From Pseudomonadota bacterium (GTDB lineage Bacteria; Pseudomonadota; Gammaproteobacteria; Steroidobacterales; Steroidobacteraceae): a stretch of DNA of 64,000 nucleotides. The stretch is taken from positions 146,983 to 210,982 of the forward strand of contig JAEWAF010000105.1 of the NCBI GenBank assembly GCA_023391815.1, written 5' to 3'. Shown here one piece after another: positions 14,831 through 22,979 of this stretch; position 1 is the first letter of the stretch; every line of letters begins with the position of its first letter. The translations under genes were made by a program, and so were the position numbers. The notes below the pieces were generated by a model that was not told the DNA's origin, made no database searches, and saw only the letters and a list, made by a program, of their open reading frames with translations.

Positions 14831-17571
14831 TGGCAGCACAACGCAAGCTCGTCCTGGTGGACGGCTCAGGTTATTTGTATCGCGCGTTCCACGCACTTCC
14901 ACCGCTGACCAACTCGCGCGGCGAGCCCACGGGCGCGGTGCTCGGCGTGCTCAACATGCTCCAGAAACTGCGCAAGGAAGAGTCGCCGGATCTGATCGCC
15001 GTCGTGTTCGACGCGCCGGGCAAAACGTTTCGTGACGAGCTCTTCGAAGCTTACAAAGCGACGCGCACGCCCATGCCGGACGACCTGCGCTCGCAGTTAC
15101 AGCCTTTGCTCGACAGTGTTCGCGCGATGGGCCTGCCGTTACTGCGCATCGAAGGAGTCGAAGCGGACGATGTGATCGGCACGTTGGCGTGCCAGGCCGC
15201 CGCGCAAGGCTTCGATGTGATCATCTCCACCGGCGACAAGGACATGGCCCAGCTGGTGAACGAGCGCATCACGCTGGTCAACACGATGACCGGCTCGCGC
15301 CTGAATCGCGAAGGCGTGAAGACCAAGTTCGACGTTTATCCCGAACAGATCATCGACTACCTGGCGCTGGTCGGCGATACCTCGGACAACATTCCCGGCA
15401 TTCCCAAAGTCGGCCCGAAGACCGCGGCGAAATGGCTCGGCGAATACGGCACGCTCGACAAGTTGGTCGAGAACGCCGCCGCCATCACCGGCAAAGTCGG
15501 CGAGAATCTGCGCAACGGCATGAAAGAGCTCGAGCTGTCGCGCAAGCTCGCGACGATCGACCTCAAAGTGAAACTAGACCAGCCGTTCGAAACATTGCGG
15601 GTCGGCGAGCCAGATAAAGATCGGCTGAGAGAACTGTTCACACGCATGGAATTTCGCGCGCTGCTGAAGCAGCTGGTCGGCGATGAAGGTCCGAGCGCCT
15701 CGGCGACGGCTGCCGCTGCATCCGCCGAACCGCCTGCTGAAGGCGCGCCGCCTCCGCCGGTGCCGCGCAAGTACGAAACAGTCGTAACGGCTGCGGCGCT
15801 GGAAACATGGGTGGCGGAGCTGAAGTCGGCGAGTGTGATGTCGCTGAACGTAGCGACGACGTCCAGCGGCTACATGCAAGCGGACATCGTCGGCATCGCT
15901 TTCAGTGTCGAACCCGGCAACGTTGTTTACGTGCCGATCAGTCACGACTACCCGGGCGCGCCGACTCAGTTGTCGCGCGACGTTGTATTGAATGCGCTGA
16001 AGCCGGTGCTCGAAGCCGAGCAGCCGCTGAAGGTCGGTTACGACCTGAAGTTCAAAGGTCACGTGCTCAAGCGCGCCGGCATCGAGCTGCGCGGCGACAA
16101 GTTCGACATCATGCTCGAGTCGTACGTGTTGAACAGCACCGCGACCAAGCACGACCTGGGGCCGATGTCGCGTCGGTATCTCGGCATCGATCCGATTGCG
16201 TACGAGAGCGTCGCGGGCAAGGGCGCGAAGCAGATCGAGTTCAATCAAGTCTCGCTTGAGACCGCCACCAGTTACGCGGCCGAAGAAGCCGACCTCGCTC
16301 TGCAATTGCATCGCCTGTTGTGGCCGCGCCTCGAAGCGCTGCCGCCAGTGAAAGCGCTGTACGAAAACATCGAGCAGCCGCTGGTGCCGGTGCTGCTGAA
16401 GATGGAACGGGCCGGCGTGCTGCTCGACGGCGACTTGCTTCGCAAACAAAGCGGCGAATTGGCGACGCGGATGCGGGAGATCGAAGCGCAAGCGTACGCA
16501 GCGGCGGGCCAGCAGTTCTCGCTGGAGTCGCCCAAGCAATTGCAGGAAGTGCTGTTCGGCAAACTCGGCCTGCCGGTCATTCGCAAGACGCCGACCGGCC
16601 AACCGTCGACGGCGGAAGATGTGCTCGAAGAGCTCGCGGCGACTTATGAGCTACCGAAGCTCATCATGGATTACCGCGGATTCGCGAAGTTGAAGAGCAC
16701 GTACACGGACAAACTGCCGCTGCAGATCAATCGTTCGACTCAGCGCGTGCACACTTGTTATCAGCAGGCGATCGCCGCGACCGGTCGCTTGTCGTCGGCC
16801 GATCCGAATCTGCAAAACATTCCGATCCGCACGCCGGAAGGTCGTCGTATTCGTCAGGCGTTCGTGGCGCCGAAAGGCTGGTGCATCGTCGCGGCCGACT
16901 ATTCGCAGATCGAGCTGCGCATCATGGCGCATCTGTCCGGCGACGAAGGGTTGCTGAAAGCTTTCAGCGAAGATCGGGACATCCATCTGGCAACCGCGGC
17001 CGAAGTGTTCGGCATGACGCTCGATACCGTCACCGCGGATCAGCGCCGCACGGCGAAGATGATCAATTTCGGTTTGATCTATGGAATGTCGGCGTTCGGC
17101 CTGGCGTCGCGACTCGGCATCGAGCGGAGCACGGCGTCACGTTACGTGGAGACCTACTTCCAACGTTATCCCGGCGTGCGGCGTTATATGGACGAGACGC
17201 GACAGCTCGCGCACGAGCGCGGATTCGTCGAGACGGTGTTCGGGCGTCGTCTGTATCTCAACGATATCAACGCACGTAACGCAGCTCTGCGACAAGCCGC
17301 AGAGCGCGCGGCGATCAACGCGCCCATGCAAGGCACGGCCGCCGATGTCATCAAGCGCGCGATGATCGAGGTCGATCGCTGGTTGATCCAATCCAAGCTC
17401 GAAGCCCGCCTGCTGCTCCAGGTGCATGACGAACTTGTCTTCGAAGTGCGACGCGACCTGGCAGAGGATCTGATCGCACACGTGCGCGAGCGAATGAGCG
17501 GTGCCGCCGAGCTGCGCGTGCCGCTCAAAGTGGATGCCGGTATCGGCGAGAACTGGGACGAGGCGCACTGA
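14830..17571 (+). CDS. polA: DNA polymerase I with a degenerate proofreading domain
   Basis: 913 residues. The 5'-nuclease domain is at 1-290 (STGDKDMAQLV, DNIPGIPKVGPKTA). The 3'-5' exonuclease fold is at about 315-500. The polymerase domain is at about 510-913, with motif A ADYSQIELRIMAHLSGD, motif B RRTAKMINFGLIYG and motif C QVHDELVFEV. It performs Okazaki-fragment processing and repair synthesis. The exonuclease metal ligands are lost: the expected DTET is NVAT (340-343), the aspartate of the NLKYD motif is lysine (K409), and YxxxD ends in glutamate (Y482/E486). Polymerase and 5'-nuclease residues look intact. It overlaps lptM by one base. Confidence 0.95.
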   Translation: MAAQRKLVLVDGSGYLYRAFHALPPLTNSRGEPTGAVLGVLNMLQKLRKEESPDLIAVVFDAPGKTFRDELFEAYKATRTPMPDDLRSQLQPLLDSVRAMGLPLLRIEGVEADDVIGTLACQAAAQGFDVIISTGDKDMAQLVNERITLVNTMTGSRLNREGVKTKFDVYPEQIIDYLALVGDTSDNIPGIPKVGPKTAAKWLGEYGTLDKLVENAAAITGKVGENLRNGMKELELSRKLATIDLKVKLDQPFETLRVGEPDKDRLRELFTRMEFRALLKQLVGDEGPSASATAAAASAEPPAEGAPPPPVPRKYETVVTAAALETWVAELKSASVMSLNVATTSSGYMQADIVGIAFSVEPGNVVYVPISHDYPGAPTQLSRDVVLNALKPVLEAEQPLKVGYDLKFKGHVLKRAGIELRGDKFDIMLESYVLNSTATKHDLGPMSRRYLGIDPIAYESVAGKGAKQIEFNQVSLETATSYAAEEADLALQLHRLLWPRLEALPPVKALYENIEQPLVPVLLKMERAGVLLDGDLLRKQSGELATRMREIEAQAYAAAGQQFSLESPKQLQEVLFGKLGLPVIRKTPTGQPSTAEDVLEELAATYELPKLIMDYRGFAKLKSTYTDKLPLQINRSTQRVHTCYQQAIAATGRLSSADPNLQNIPIRTPEGRRIRQAFVAPKGWCIVAADYSQIELRIMAHLSGDEGLLKAFSEDRDIHLATAAEVFGMTLDTVTADQRRTAKMINFGLIYGMSAFGLASRLGIERSTASRYVETYFQRYPGVRRYMDETRQLAHERGFVETVFGRRLYLNDINARNAALRQAAERAAINAPMQGTAADVIKRAMIEVDRWLIQSKLEARLLLQVHDELVFEVRRDLAEDLIAHVRERMSGAAELRVPLKVDAGIGENWDEAH

Positions 17572-17719
17572 ACCGGCGCCCTTCCCCACGCGGCCCGCCG
17601 CCCGAGTATTTATTTCATTTCCGATTCAGGTTGATCGTGCATCCTGATGCAACCTGGTGCCCTGTCCGACTGTTTCATCAGTCAGCGTCCATCAGCATTT
17701 GTTACAAAAGGACCTCTTC

Positions 17720-18238
17720 ATGCGTAAAGCGATTCTGGCCTCCGCACTGCTGCTCGCGAGTGGCGCGACCATGGCGGCCGACAACGGCATCTATCTCGGT
17801 GCCAGCCTCGGCGACGCCAACGTCGACCTCGATCAGGGCGTCGCGCAGGTCGACGACAGCGACACCGGCTTCAAGATCATCGCCGGCATTCGTCCGCTGG
17901 ACTGGTTCGGGATCGAGGCCAGCTATGTGAATTTCGGCGAGCCCGAGCAGAACGGCTTCTCCGTCAAGACCGACGGCATTACCGGTTTCGGCGTGTTCTT
18001 CCTGCCCGTAGGTCCGGTGGACGTGTTCGCCAAAGGCGGCGTGATCAGCTTCGACACCGAGCTCAAGCACGCCAGCCTGGGCCGTATTCGAGAGGACGGC
18101 ACCGACTTCGCCTACGGCGTCGGCGTGCAGTTCCGGCTGCTCAGCCTCGGCGTGCGCGCCGAGTATGAGAAGTTCGATATCGACGAGGTGAAGGACGCCA
18201 ACATGCTGTCGATCGGCGTCACCTACACCTTCCTCTAA
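17720..18238 (+). CDS. Small outer-membrane beta-barrel protein (OmpA/OprF-like barrel)
   Basis: 172 residues. A cleavable signal peptide (MRKAILASALLLASGATMAA) is followed by alternating strands (GIYLGASLGDANVDL, DWFGIEASYVNFGE, LGVRAEYEKFDI) and a C-terminal aromatic residue near the end (SIGVTYTFL). This is the layout of an eight-stranded outer-membrane barrel. ATG 17720 is preceded by AAAGGA. It is a tandem paralogue of the next gene. No enzymatic motif is seen; the role is probably structural or adhesive. Confidence 0.8.
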   Translation: MRKAILASALLLASGATMAADNGIYLGASLGDANVDLDQGVAQVDDSDTGFKIIAGIRPLDWFGIEASYVNFGEPEQNGFSVKTDGITGFGVFFLPVGPVDVFAKGGVISFDTELKHASLGRIREDGTDFAYGVGVQFRLLSLGVRAEYEKFDIDEVKDANMLSIGVTYTFL

Positions 18239-18274
18239 AGCATCCGCTCTCACGGACTACAACGGAGCACCATC

Positions 18275-18916
18275 ATGCGTTTGCCCCTTCGCTGGCTGTC
18301 ATTGCCACTTGCGCTGTGCGCGGCGAGCCCCGCCGCGTTCGCGCGAGATCCCGCTCTGGCAGGGCCTTATTTCGGCGGATCGATCGGCGATTCGACCGTG
18401 CAGTTCAAGGACGATCAGACGCGCGAGGAATTCGACGCCGACGACACCGGCTTCAAAGTCATCGCCGGTTACCGGATCATCGACTGGGTCGCGGTCGAGC
18501 TGAACTACACCGATTTCGGCAAGCCCACCGATCGCATCTTCGGCGTCGATCTGGAAGCCGACTATTCGGCGGTCTCGGCCAGCGCGCTCGGCATGCTGCC
18601 CTTGGGCGATAACTTCGACCTGTTCGGCCGGCTGGGCGTGGCCCGCCTCGACGCGGATTTCCGTGCGCGCGGCTTCTCCGGCTCGGAAAGCGAGAAGAGC
18701 ACCGAACCCCTGATCGGCATCGGCGCCCAATTTCGCACCAACAACCTGGCGGTCCGCATCGAATACGAAGGCATCTTGCTGGATGCCAGCAATCGTAACG
18801 ACGACGACTGGTGGGACTGGGGCGACGATGACGACTGGGACGACAACGACGACAGCGACTGGCTGACCATGCTGTCGCTCGGCTTCACCTATAAGTTCGG
18901 GGGTCCGGCACGTTGA
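18275..18916 (+). CDS. Outer-membrane beta-barrel protein with an Asp/Trp-rich loop
   Basis: 213 residues. It has a signal peptide to about residue 24 and the same barrel pattern as its upstream neighbour (PYFGGSIGDSTVQFKDD, DWVAVELNYTDFGKP, LGFTYKFGG at the end). It adds one striking acidic insertion near residues 172-196, built of aspartate, tryptophan and glycine (DDDWWDWGDDDDWDDND). Such a loop would face outside or the periplasmic rim and could bind cations. It lies 36 bases after the first barrel gene and is probably co-transcribed. Function unknown. Confidence 0.78.
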   Translation: MRLPLRWLSLPLALCAASPAAFARDPALAGPYFGGSIGDSTVQFKDDQTREEFDADDTGFKVIAGYRIIDWVAVELNYTDFGKPTDRIFGVDLEADYSAVSASALGMLPLGDNFDLFGRLGVARLDADFRARGFSGSESEKSTEPLIGIGAQFRTNNLAVRIEYEGILLDASNRNDDDWWDWGDDDDWDDNDDSDWLTMLSLGFTYKFGGPAR

Positions 18917-19081
18917 TCGTGACGGCAATTGGTCAGGCCACTTTGTGGCATTCGTGCCACAAAAACCACGGCGCCGGCGCGTTGCAAGGCTTCCGCCTGT
19001 GGTCTTCCAGTCGCAACCTGACTTGGGTTAACCGCATGAAAGGATGAAGATTTTTTCACGCTCAACGAGTGAAAAAGTCGC

Positions 19082-19110
19082 GGAACTTTCGCCCCGGGCG
19101 GGCGTCATAA
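19082..19110 (+). promoter_or_regulatory. Predicted sigma-E/AlgU-type promoter for the polA-engB small RNA
   Basis: GGAACTT (19082-19088), 15 bases, then GTCATAA (19104-19110). This matches the extracytoplasmic-stress sigma pattern GGAACTT-N15/16-GTCNAA; counted as GAACTT-N16-TC it also fits AlgU. The predicted start falls at about 19116, the first base of the first RNA hairpin. Confidence 0.6.
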
Positions 19111-19115
19111 CTCCC

Positions 19116-19233
19116 GAGCGTCGGCCAGGACGCTCCCGTCCGCTGACCTCCCTGAGTGGACGGTAACCCGGTCCATCCCCATGCCGGGTAATACTGCCCC
19201 GGTGGCTCCAGAAGTCGCCGGGGTTCTTTTTTT
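19116..19233 (+). ncRNA. Predicted trans-acting small RNA between polA and engB (ErsA/Spot 42-like position)
   Basis: About 118 nt with no reading frame, built of four consecutive hairpins. H1 is GAGCGTC/GACGCTC (19116-19122 with 19129-19135). H2 is CCGTCC/GGACGG (19136-19141 with 19158-19163), with loop GACCTCCCTG. H3 is ACCCGG/CCGGGT (19166-19171 with 19184-19189), with CCCC in its loop. H4 is the terminator. The exposed CCTCCC and CCCC are complementary to ribosome-binding sites. The position and strand match Spot 42 in E. coli and ErsA in Pseudomonas, and the C-rich loops recall Xanthomonas sX13. A sigma-E-like promoter sits at the right distance upstream. Confidence 0.65.
19197..19233 (+). 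terminator. Rho-independent terminator of the small RNA
   Basis: Stem CCCCGG / CCGGGG (19197-19202 with 19218-19223), extended by G-U pairs, followed directly by TTCTTTTTTT. It is a strong plus-strand terminator closing the small RNA. Confidence 0.85.
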
Positions 19234-19345
19234 CTGGCGGGCGATCGGGCAGTCCCTGCCACGACGGCCCGCGCTGCGACGGGAAAAAACGTCGTTTTTC
19301 CCTGGCAGCCGCCGCCGGAGGCGGCGGGCACATCCCTGTGCCTGG

Positions 19346-19529
19346 GCGGTTCCCCTTCGCCATCGTGGCTGGAGCCAGCGTCCCATCTTCAGCGGTTCCC
19401 CTTCGCCATTGTGGCTCGAACCAGCGGCCCATCCTGAGCGGTTCCCTTCGCCATCGTGGCCCGAACCAGCGTCACTATTCTGAGCGGTTCCCCTTCGCCA
19501 CGGTGTCTGAAAGCAGCGTCCCTGTGCTT
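19346..19529. repeat. Four-copy 46-bp tandem repeat
   Basis: Units start with GCGGTT at 19346, 19392, 19438 and 19484, an exact 46-base period. Each carries a conserved TTCCCCTTCGCCA core followed by a GTGGCTNGANCCAGCG-like stretch that becomes more divergent in the fourth unit. The period is not a multiple of three, so it is not a coding repeat. It lies between the small RNA and engB. On the plus strand each unit presents a C-rich segment. Confidence 0.85.
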
Positions 19530-19589
19530 CGCCGCTCTCCTGGGGCTGGCGCGCGGTACGCGCGGTCCGGGGCGGCATAACTGCGCTTG

Positions 19590-20207
19590 CTAGTCGTCCG
19601 ACGGGGCGGGGTTACGCGATGGTTTGGCGTTCAGCATTCCCAGGACCTCTTTGCGGGCTTCATCGACGCCTGTTTTATTCACAGCGGAGAACAGCTGCGC
19701 GGTGGCGCCATCGCCAACCGTGGTGCGCACCTTCTTCAAAGTGGCCATGGACTCGCCTCGGCCGAGCTTGTCCGCCTTGGTCAGTAACAAATGCACGGGC
19801 AGGCTCTGCGCGCCGGTCCATTCGAGCATCTGCCAATCGAAGTCCGTCAGCGGATGCCGTGAATCCATCACGATGACCACTCCCGCCAGCGACGCGCGGG
19901 TCTCCACATAACGCTCCATCAACTCGCGCCAGTGATCGCGCATTTTCTCGGGCACCTTCGCGTACCCATACCCCGGCAGATCGGCGAGCCGCTGCCGATC
20001 GTTCAGCGCGAAGAAGTTGATCAGCTGGGTGCGGCCCGGTGTCTTACTGGTCCGCGCCAGGTCCTTGCGCCCGGTAATGGCGTTCAAGGCACTGGACTTG
20101 CCTGCATTGGAACGGCCCGCGAACGCAACCTCCGTGCCGACGTCGGCGGGAAACTGGCGCGGTTGCCAGGAGCTGGTGAGGAATTCGACGGGCGGGAATT
20201 GGGGCAT
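19590..20207 (-). CDS. engB: Ribosome-biogenesis GTPase EngB/YihA
   Basis: 205 residues. G1 is FAGRSNAGKSSALNA (about 30-44), G2/G3 are TPGRTQLINFF and DLPGYGYAKV, G4 is TKADK. The family assists 50S subunit assembly. The start ATG at 20207 fits the conserved N-terminus (VEFLTSSWQPRQFPAD); more upstream codons are open but unconserved. It is convergent with polA and the small RNA, as in other gammaproteobacteria, and divergent from the cytochrome c4 gene. Confidence 0.93.
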   Translation of the reverse strand: MPQFPPVEFLTSSWQPRQFPADVGTEVAFAGRSNAGKSSALNAITGRKDLARTSKTPGRTQLINFFALNDRQRLADLPGYGYAKVPEKMRDHWRELMERYVETRASLAGVVIVMDSRHPLTDFDWQMLEWTGAQSLPVHLLLTKADKLGRGESMATLKKVRTTVGDGATAQLFSAVNKTGVDEARKEVLGMLNAKPSRNPAPSDD

Positions 20208-20414
20208 ATCTATTCTCGGAATCGGCCATCGTGCCACGACCCTCGTGCGACCGGCAAAAGACGCGACTGTTGCCATTTGCTTGCCGTCCGCGCGGGCGGG
20301 GCACATCCATGGACCCGGGCTGGCTTCAATTAACGATGGTGGTGCAGGCAGGCCATATCGCTAGTGTACAATTCCGCGCCTTTTGGCCAGCCGCCGCTAC
20401 CGGAGTTGCGAATA

Positions 20415-21041
20415 ATGAAGTTTCAGTCGATGGTCCTGCTCACCGTTCTGTGCGGCCTGCAGGCGGGCGTTAGCTTCGCTGCCGAGCAGCCTGTCGCGGG
20501 CTCGGCCGAGAAAGGCCAGGCGAAAGCCGCGCCCTGCGTCGCCTGTCACGGTGTCAATGGAAACAGCGTGAACCCCGAGTGGCCGAACCTGGCCGGCCAG
20601 CACGAGAGCTACATCAAGCGCCAGCTGACCGCCTTCAAGAACGATCAGCGCCAGAACCCGCTCATGACGCCGATGGCCAAGCCGCTCTCGGATCAGGACA
20701 TGGCCGATCTCGGTGCATTCTTCGCCTCGCAGAAGCCCACCGGCACGCTCGAAGCGGAGCCGTCGAAGGTCGCGCTGGGCCAGAAGCTGTTCCGCGGCGG
20801 CGATCCGGCCAAGGGCATCGCGGCCTGCCAGGCCTGCCACAGCCCGGATGGCGCCGGTAACCCGGCGGCCGGCTATGCGCAGATCAAAGGACAGCACGCC
20901 ACATACACGATCAATCAACTGAAGGCGTATCGCTCGGGAACACGCCAGACCGATCCGAATCAAATGATGCGCAACGTGGCCTCGCAGTTGACCGACGAAC
21001 AAATCGACGCGGTGGCTTCTTACATCCAAGGCCTGCGCTGA
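20415..21041 (+). CDS. Dihaem cytochrome c4
   Basis: 208 residues. It has a Sec signal peptide (ending ...VSFAA) and two class-I cytochrome c domains, with haem sites CVACHG (about 39-44) and CQACHS (about 138-143). The distal methionines are in NPLMTPMAKPLSD and in the C-terminal half. It is a periplasmic electron carrier feeding terminal oxidases. It is followed by dsbA, as in Pseudomonas (engB-cc4-dsbA). ATG 20415 is chosen in front of the signal peptide. Confidence 0.9.
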   Translation: MKFQSMVLLTVLCGLQAGVSFAAEQPVAGSAEKGQAKAAPCVACHGVNGNSVNPEWPNLAGQHESYIKRQLTAFKNDQRQNPLMTPMAKPLSDQDMADLGAFFASQKPTGTLEAEPSKVALGQKLFRGGDPAKGIAACQACHSPDGAGNPAAGYAQIKGQHATYTINQLKAYRSGTRQTDPNQMMRNVASQLTDEQIDAVASYIQGLR

Positions 21042-21089
21042 TCGAACTCGATTAGCACCGGTCGCGGCTTCAAACGCTCGGAACGACGC

Positions 21090-21965
21090 ATGAACAAACT
21101 CGCTGCCCTGCTCTCGACCTTGGTTCTGCTCGCAGCTTGCGGTAAGCAGGATCCCGCTCCCAGCGCACCGGCGCCCGCCGCTCCCGCCGCCGAGCAACCC
21201 GCGGCCGCAGCTCCGGCGGCCACTGAAGGTGGAGCAGCAGCCGCGACGGATCAGGCAGCGGCCGAAGCAGCGACCGCCGCGCCGGCTGAAACGGTTAGCG
21301 AGATGGACGACGCTCCGCCGCCGACCGAGCAGCAGACCGCGTCGACCACGCAGCCGCAGTTGAAGCTGAGCGGCCCCGCCGGCGGCCCGCCGACTTCCTC
21401 GAAGTTCAAGGAAGGCACGAACTACACCAAGATCGTGCCGGCGCAGCCCACCAACGCGGCGCCCGGCAAAGTCGAAGTGACCGAAGTGTTCTGGTACGGC
21501 TGCGGCCACTGCTTCGCGCTCGACCCGGCGATCGAGGGATGGAAGGCGAAAGGCAAGCCGGCGTACGTCGAGTTCGTGCGCGTGCCGGCGATGTGGAACG
21601 AAGGTACTCGCCTGCATGCACGGATCTTTTACACCGCCGAAGTGCTGGGCAAGCTCGACGAGCTGCACACGGCGATCTTCCGTGAGATCCATGTGAACGG
21701 TAATCAGCTGAACAACGTCGACAAGATCGGCGCGTTCTTCGCGCAGCACGGGGTGAGCAAGGACAAGTTCACCGAGGCGTTCTCGTCGTTCGCGGTGGAA
21801 TCCAAGTTGCAACGCGCGGACTTCCTCAACAAGCGCTATCGCATCGACTCGGTGCCGACCGTCATCGTCAACGGCAAGTACAGCACCGACATCGGCAAGG
21901 CCGGTGGCGAAGAGAAGCTGTTCCCCTTGATCGAAGAGCTCGCCGCGCACGAGCACGGTGGCTGA
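21090..21965 (+). CDS. dsbA: DsbA-family thiol oxidoreductase anchored as a lipoprotein
   Basis: 291 residues. The signal peptide ends in lipobox LAAC (Cys at about 15), followed by some 85 residues of alanine/proline-rich linker, then a DsbA thioredoxin fold. The active site is CGHC (FWYGCGHCFALDP), not the CPHC of E. coli. The cis-proline loop SVPTVIVNGKY is present. It introduces disulfides into exported proteins. The lipid anchor and long flexible linker are unusual for DsbA, which is normally soluble. It lies 48 bases after cytochrome c4. Confidence 0.88.
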   Translation: MNKLAALLSTLVLLAACGKQDPAPSAPAPAAPAAEQPAAAAPAATEGGAAAATDQAAAEAATAAPAETVSEMDDAPPPTEQQTASTTQPQLKLSGPAGGPPTSSKFKEGTNYTKIVPAQPTNAAPGKVEVTEVFWYGCGHCFALDPAIEGWKAKGKPAYVEFVRVPAMWNEGTRLHARIFYTAEVLGKLDELHTAIFREIHVNGNQLNNVDKIGAFFAQHGVSKDKFTEAFSSFAVESKLQRADFLNKRYRIDSVPTVIVNGKYSTDIGKAGGEEKLFPLIEELAAHEHGG

Positions 21966-21995
21966 TCTCGAGCGACACGCTCCGCGGCGGCGCCA

Positions 21996-22979
21996 GTGCT
22001 GAACATTTTCGTCCCGACTCCGCAGGGCCTGACCAAGGTCAAGCTGGGCACGGGCGATGACGGGCCGCCGATTCCGACCCAGGCGGTGTGGATCGATCTG
22101 CTCGAGCCCACCGTCGAGGAAGAAAAGCTGGTCGAAGCCTCGTTCGGCATCGAAGTGCCGACGCGCGAGGAAATGAAGGAGATCGAGACCTCGAACCGGC
22201 TGTACGAGGACAACGGCGCGCTCTACATGACGACGACGGTCGCCGCGCAACTCGATACCGATCGGCCGATCAGCACGGCAGTGACCTTCATCCTCGCCGG
22301 CAACCGGCTCATCACCAACCGCTACCTCGACACCAAGCCGTTTCAGCAATTCATCACCTACGCCGGCAAACATCCGGCGGCCTGCACGAGCGCGGTCACC
22401 GTTCTCGCCGGCCTGATGGAAGCGTTCATCGAGCGCATCGCCGACGTGCTCGAGCGAGTCGGCGGCAGCCTGGACGGTGTTTCGAGCAACATCTTCGCGC
22501 GCAACGGTAGCGGTCAGCCGACCAGCAACGATCTGCGCGCCATGATCGAGCGCATCGGCTTCAACGGCGAGCTCAACTCCAAGGGACGCGAAAGCCTGGT
22601 GAGCCTGGGGCGCCTGCTGATGTTCGTGCAGCAGTCGGTGCCGGGCATCGGCGCCGAACAGCGCGAGCGCTTTCATTCCATCAGCCGCGACGTGCTGTCA
22701 TTGTCCGATCACGCCTCGTTCCTGGGCTCGAAGGTCTCGTTCCTGCTGGAAGCGACGCTCGGTCTGATCAACGTCGAGCAGAACAACATCATCAAGATCT
22801 TCTCGGTCGCGGCGGTGCTGTTCCTGCCGCCGACCTTGATCGCCAGCATCTACGGCATGAACTATCACTTGCTGCCGGACCTGCCGGGCAAGTACAGCAA
22901 TTTCTTCTTTTCCATCGGGCTGATGGTGGCCTCGATGGGCGTCACTTACTGGCTGTTCAAACGCAAAGGTTGGTTGTAG
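21996..22979 (+). CDS. corA: CorA-family Mg2+/Co2+ transporter
   Basis: 327 residues. A cytoplasmic alpha/beta and long-helix domain leads to two C-terminal membrane helices. The ion-selectivity motif GMN occurs in SIYGMNYHLLPDLPGKY, followed by the second helix and a basic tail. The GTG start at 21996 gives the family N-terminus. It forms a homopentameric divalent-cation channel. It lies 30 bases after dsbA, with the next gene starting directly at its stop. Confidence 0.9.
   Translation: MLNIFVPTPQGLTKVKLGTGDDGPPIPTQAVWIDLLEPTVEEEKLVEASFGIEVPTREEMKEIETSNRLYEDNGALYMTTTVAAQLDTDRPISTAVTFILAGNRLITNRYLDTKPFQQFITYAGKHPAACTSAVTVLAGLMEAFIERIADVLERVGGSLDGVSSNIFARNGSGQPTSNDLRAMIERIGFNGELNSKGRESLVSLGRLLMFVQQSVPGIGAEQRERFHSISRDVLSLSDHASFLGSKVSFLLEATLGLINVEQNNIIKIFSVAAVLFLPPTLIASIYGMNYHLLPDLPGKYSNFFFSIGLMVASMGVTYWLFKRKGWL

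Noticed and set aside
19161..19195. TPP-riboswitch-like stretch (CCGGGTAATACTGCC)
   Set aside because: The CTGAGA and GAACCTGAT blocks are missing, and a terminator follows with no downstream gene on that strand; it fits hairpin 3 of the small RNA better.
19346..19529. CRISPR array
   Set aside because: The units are contiguous without unique spacers and no cas gene is nearby.
19105..19578. Minus-strand reading frames across the repeat array
   Set aside because: Arg/Gly-rich translations change frame from unit to unit because the period is 46, and there is no ribosome site.
20397..22676. 759-codon minus-strand open frame opposite cytochrome c4, dsbA and corA
   Set aside because: Antisense to three recognised genes; His/Arg-rich composition typical of a GC-rich shadow.
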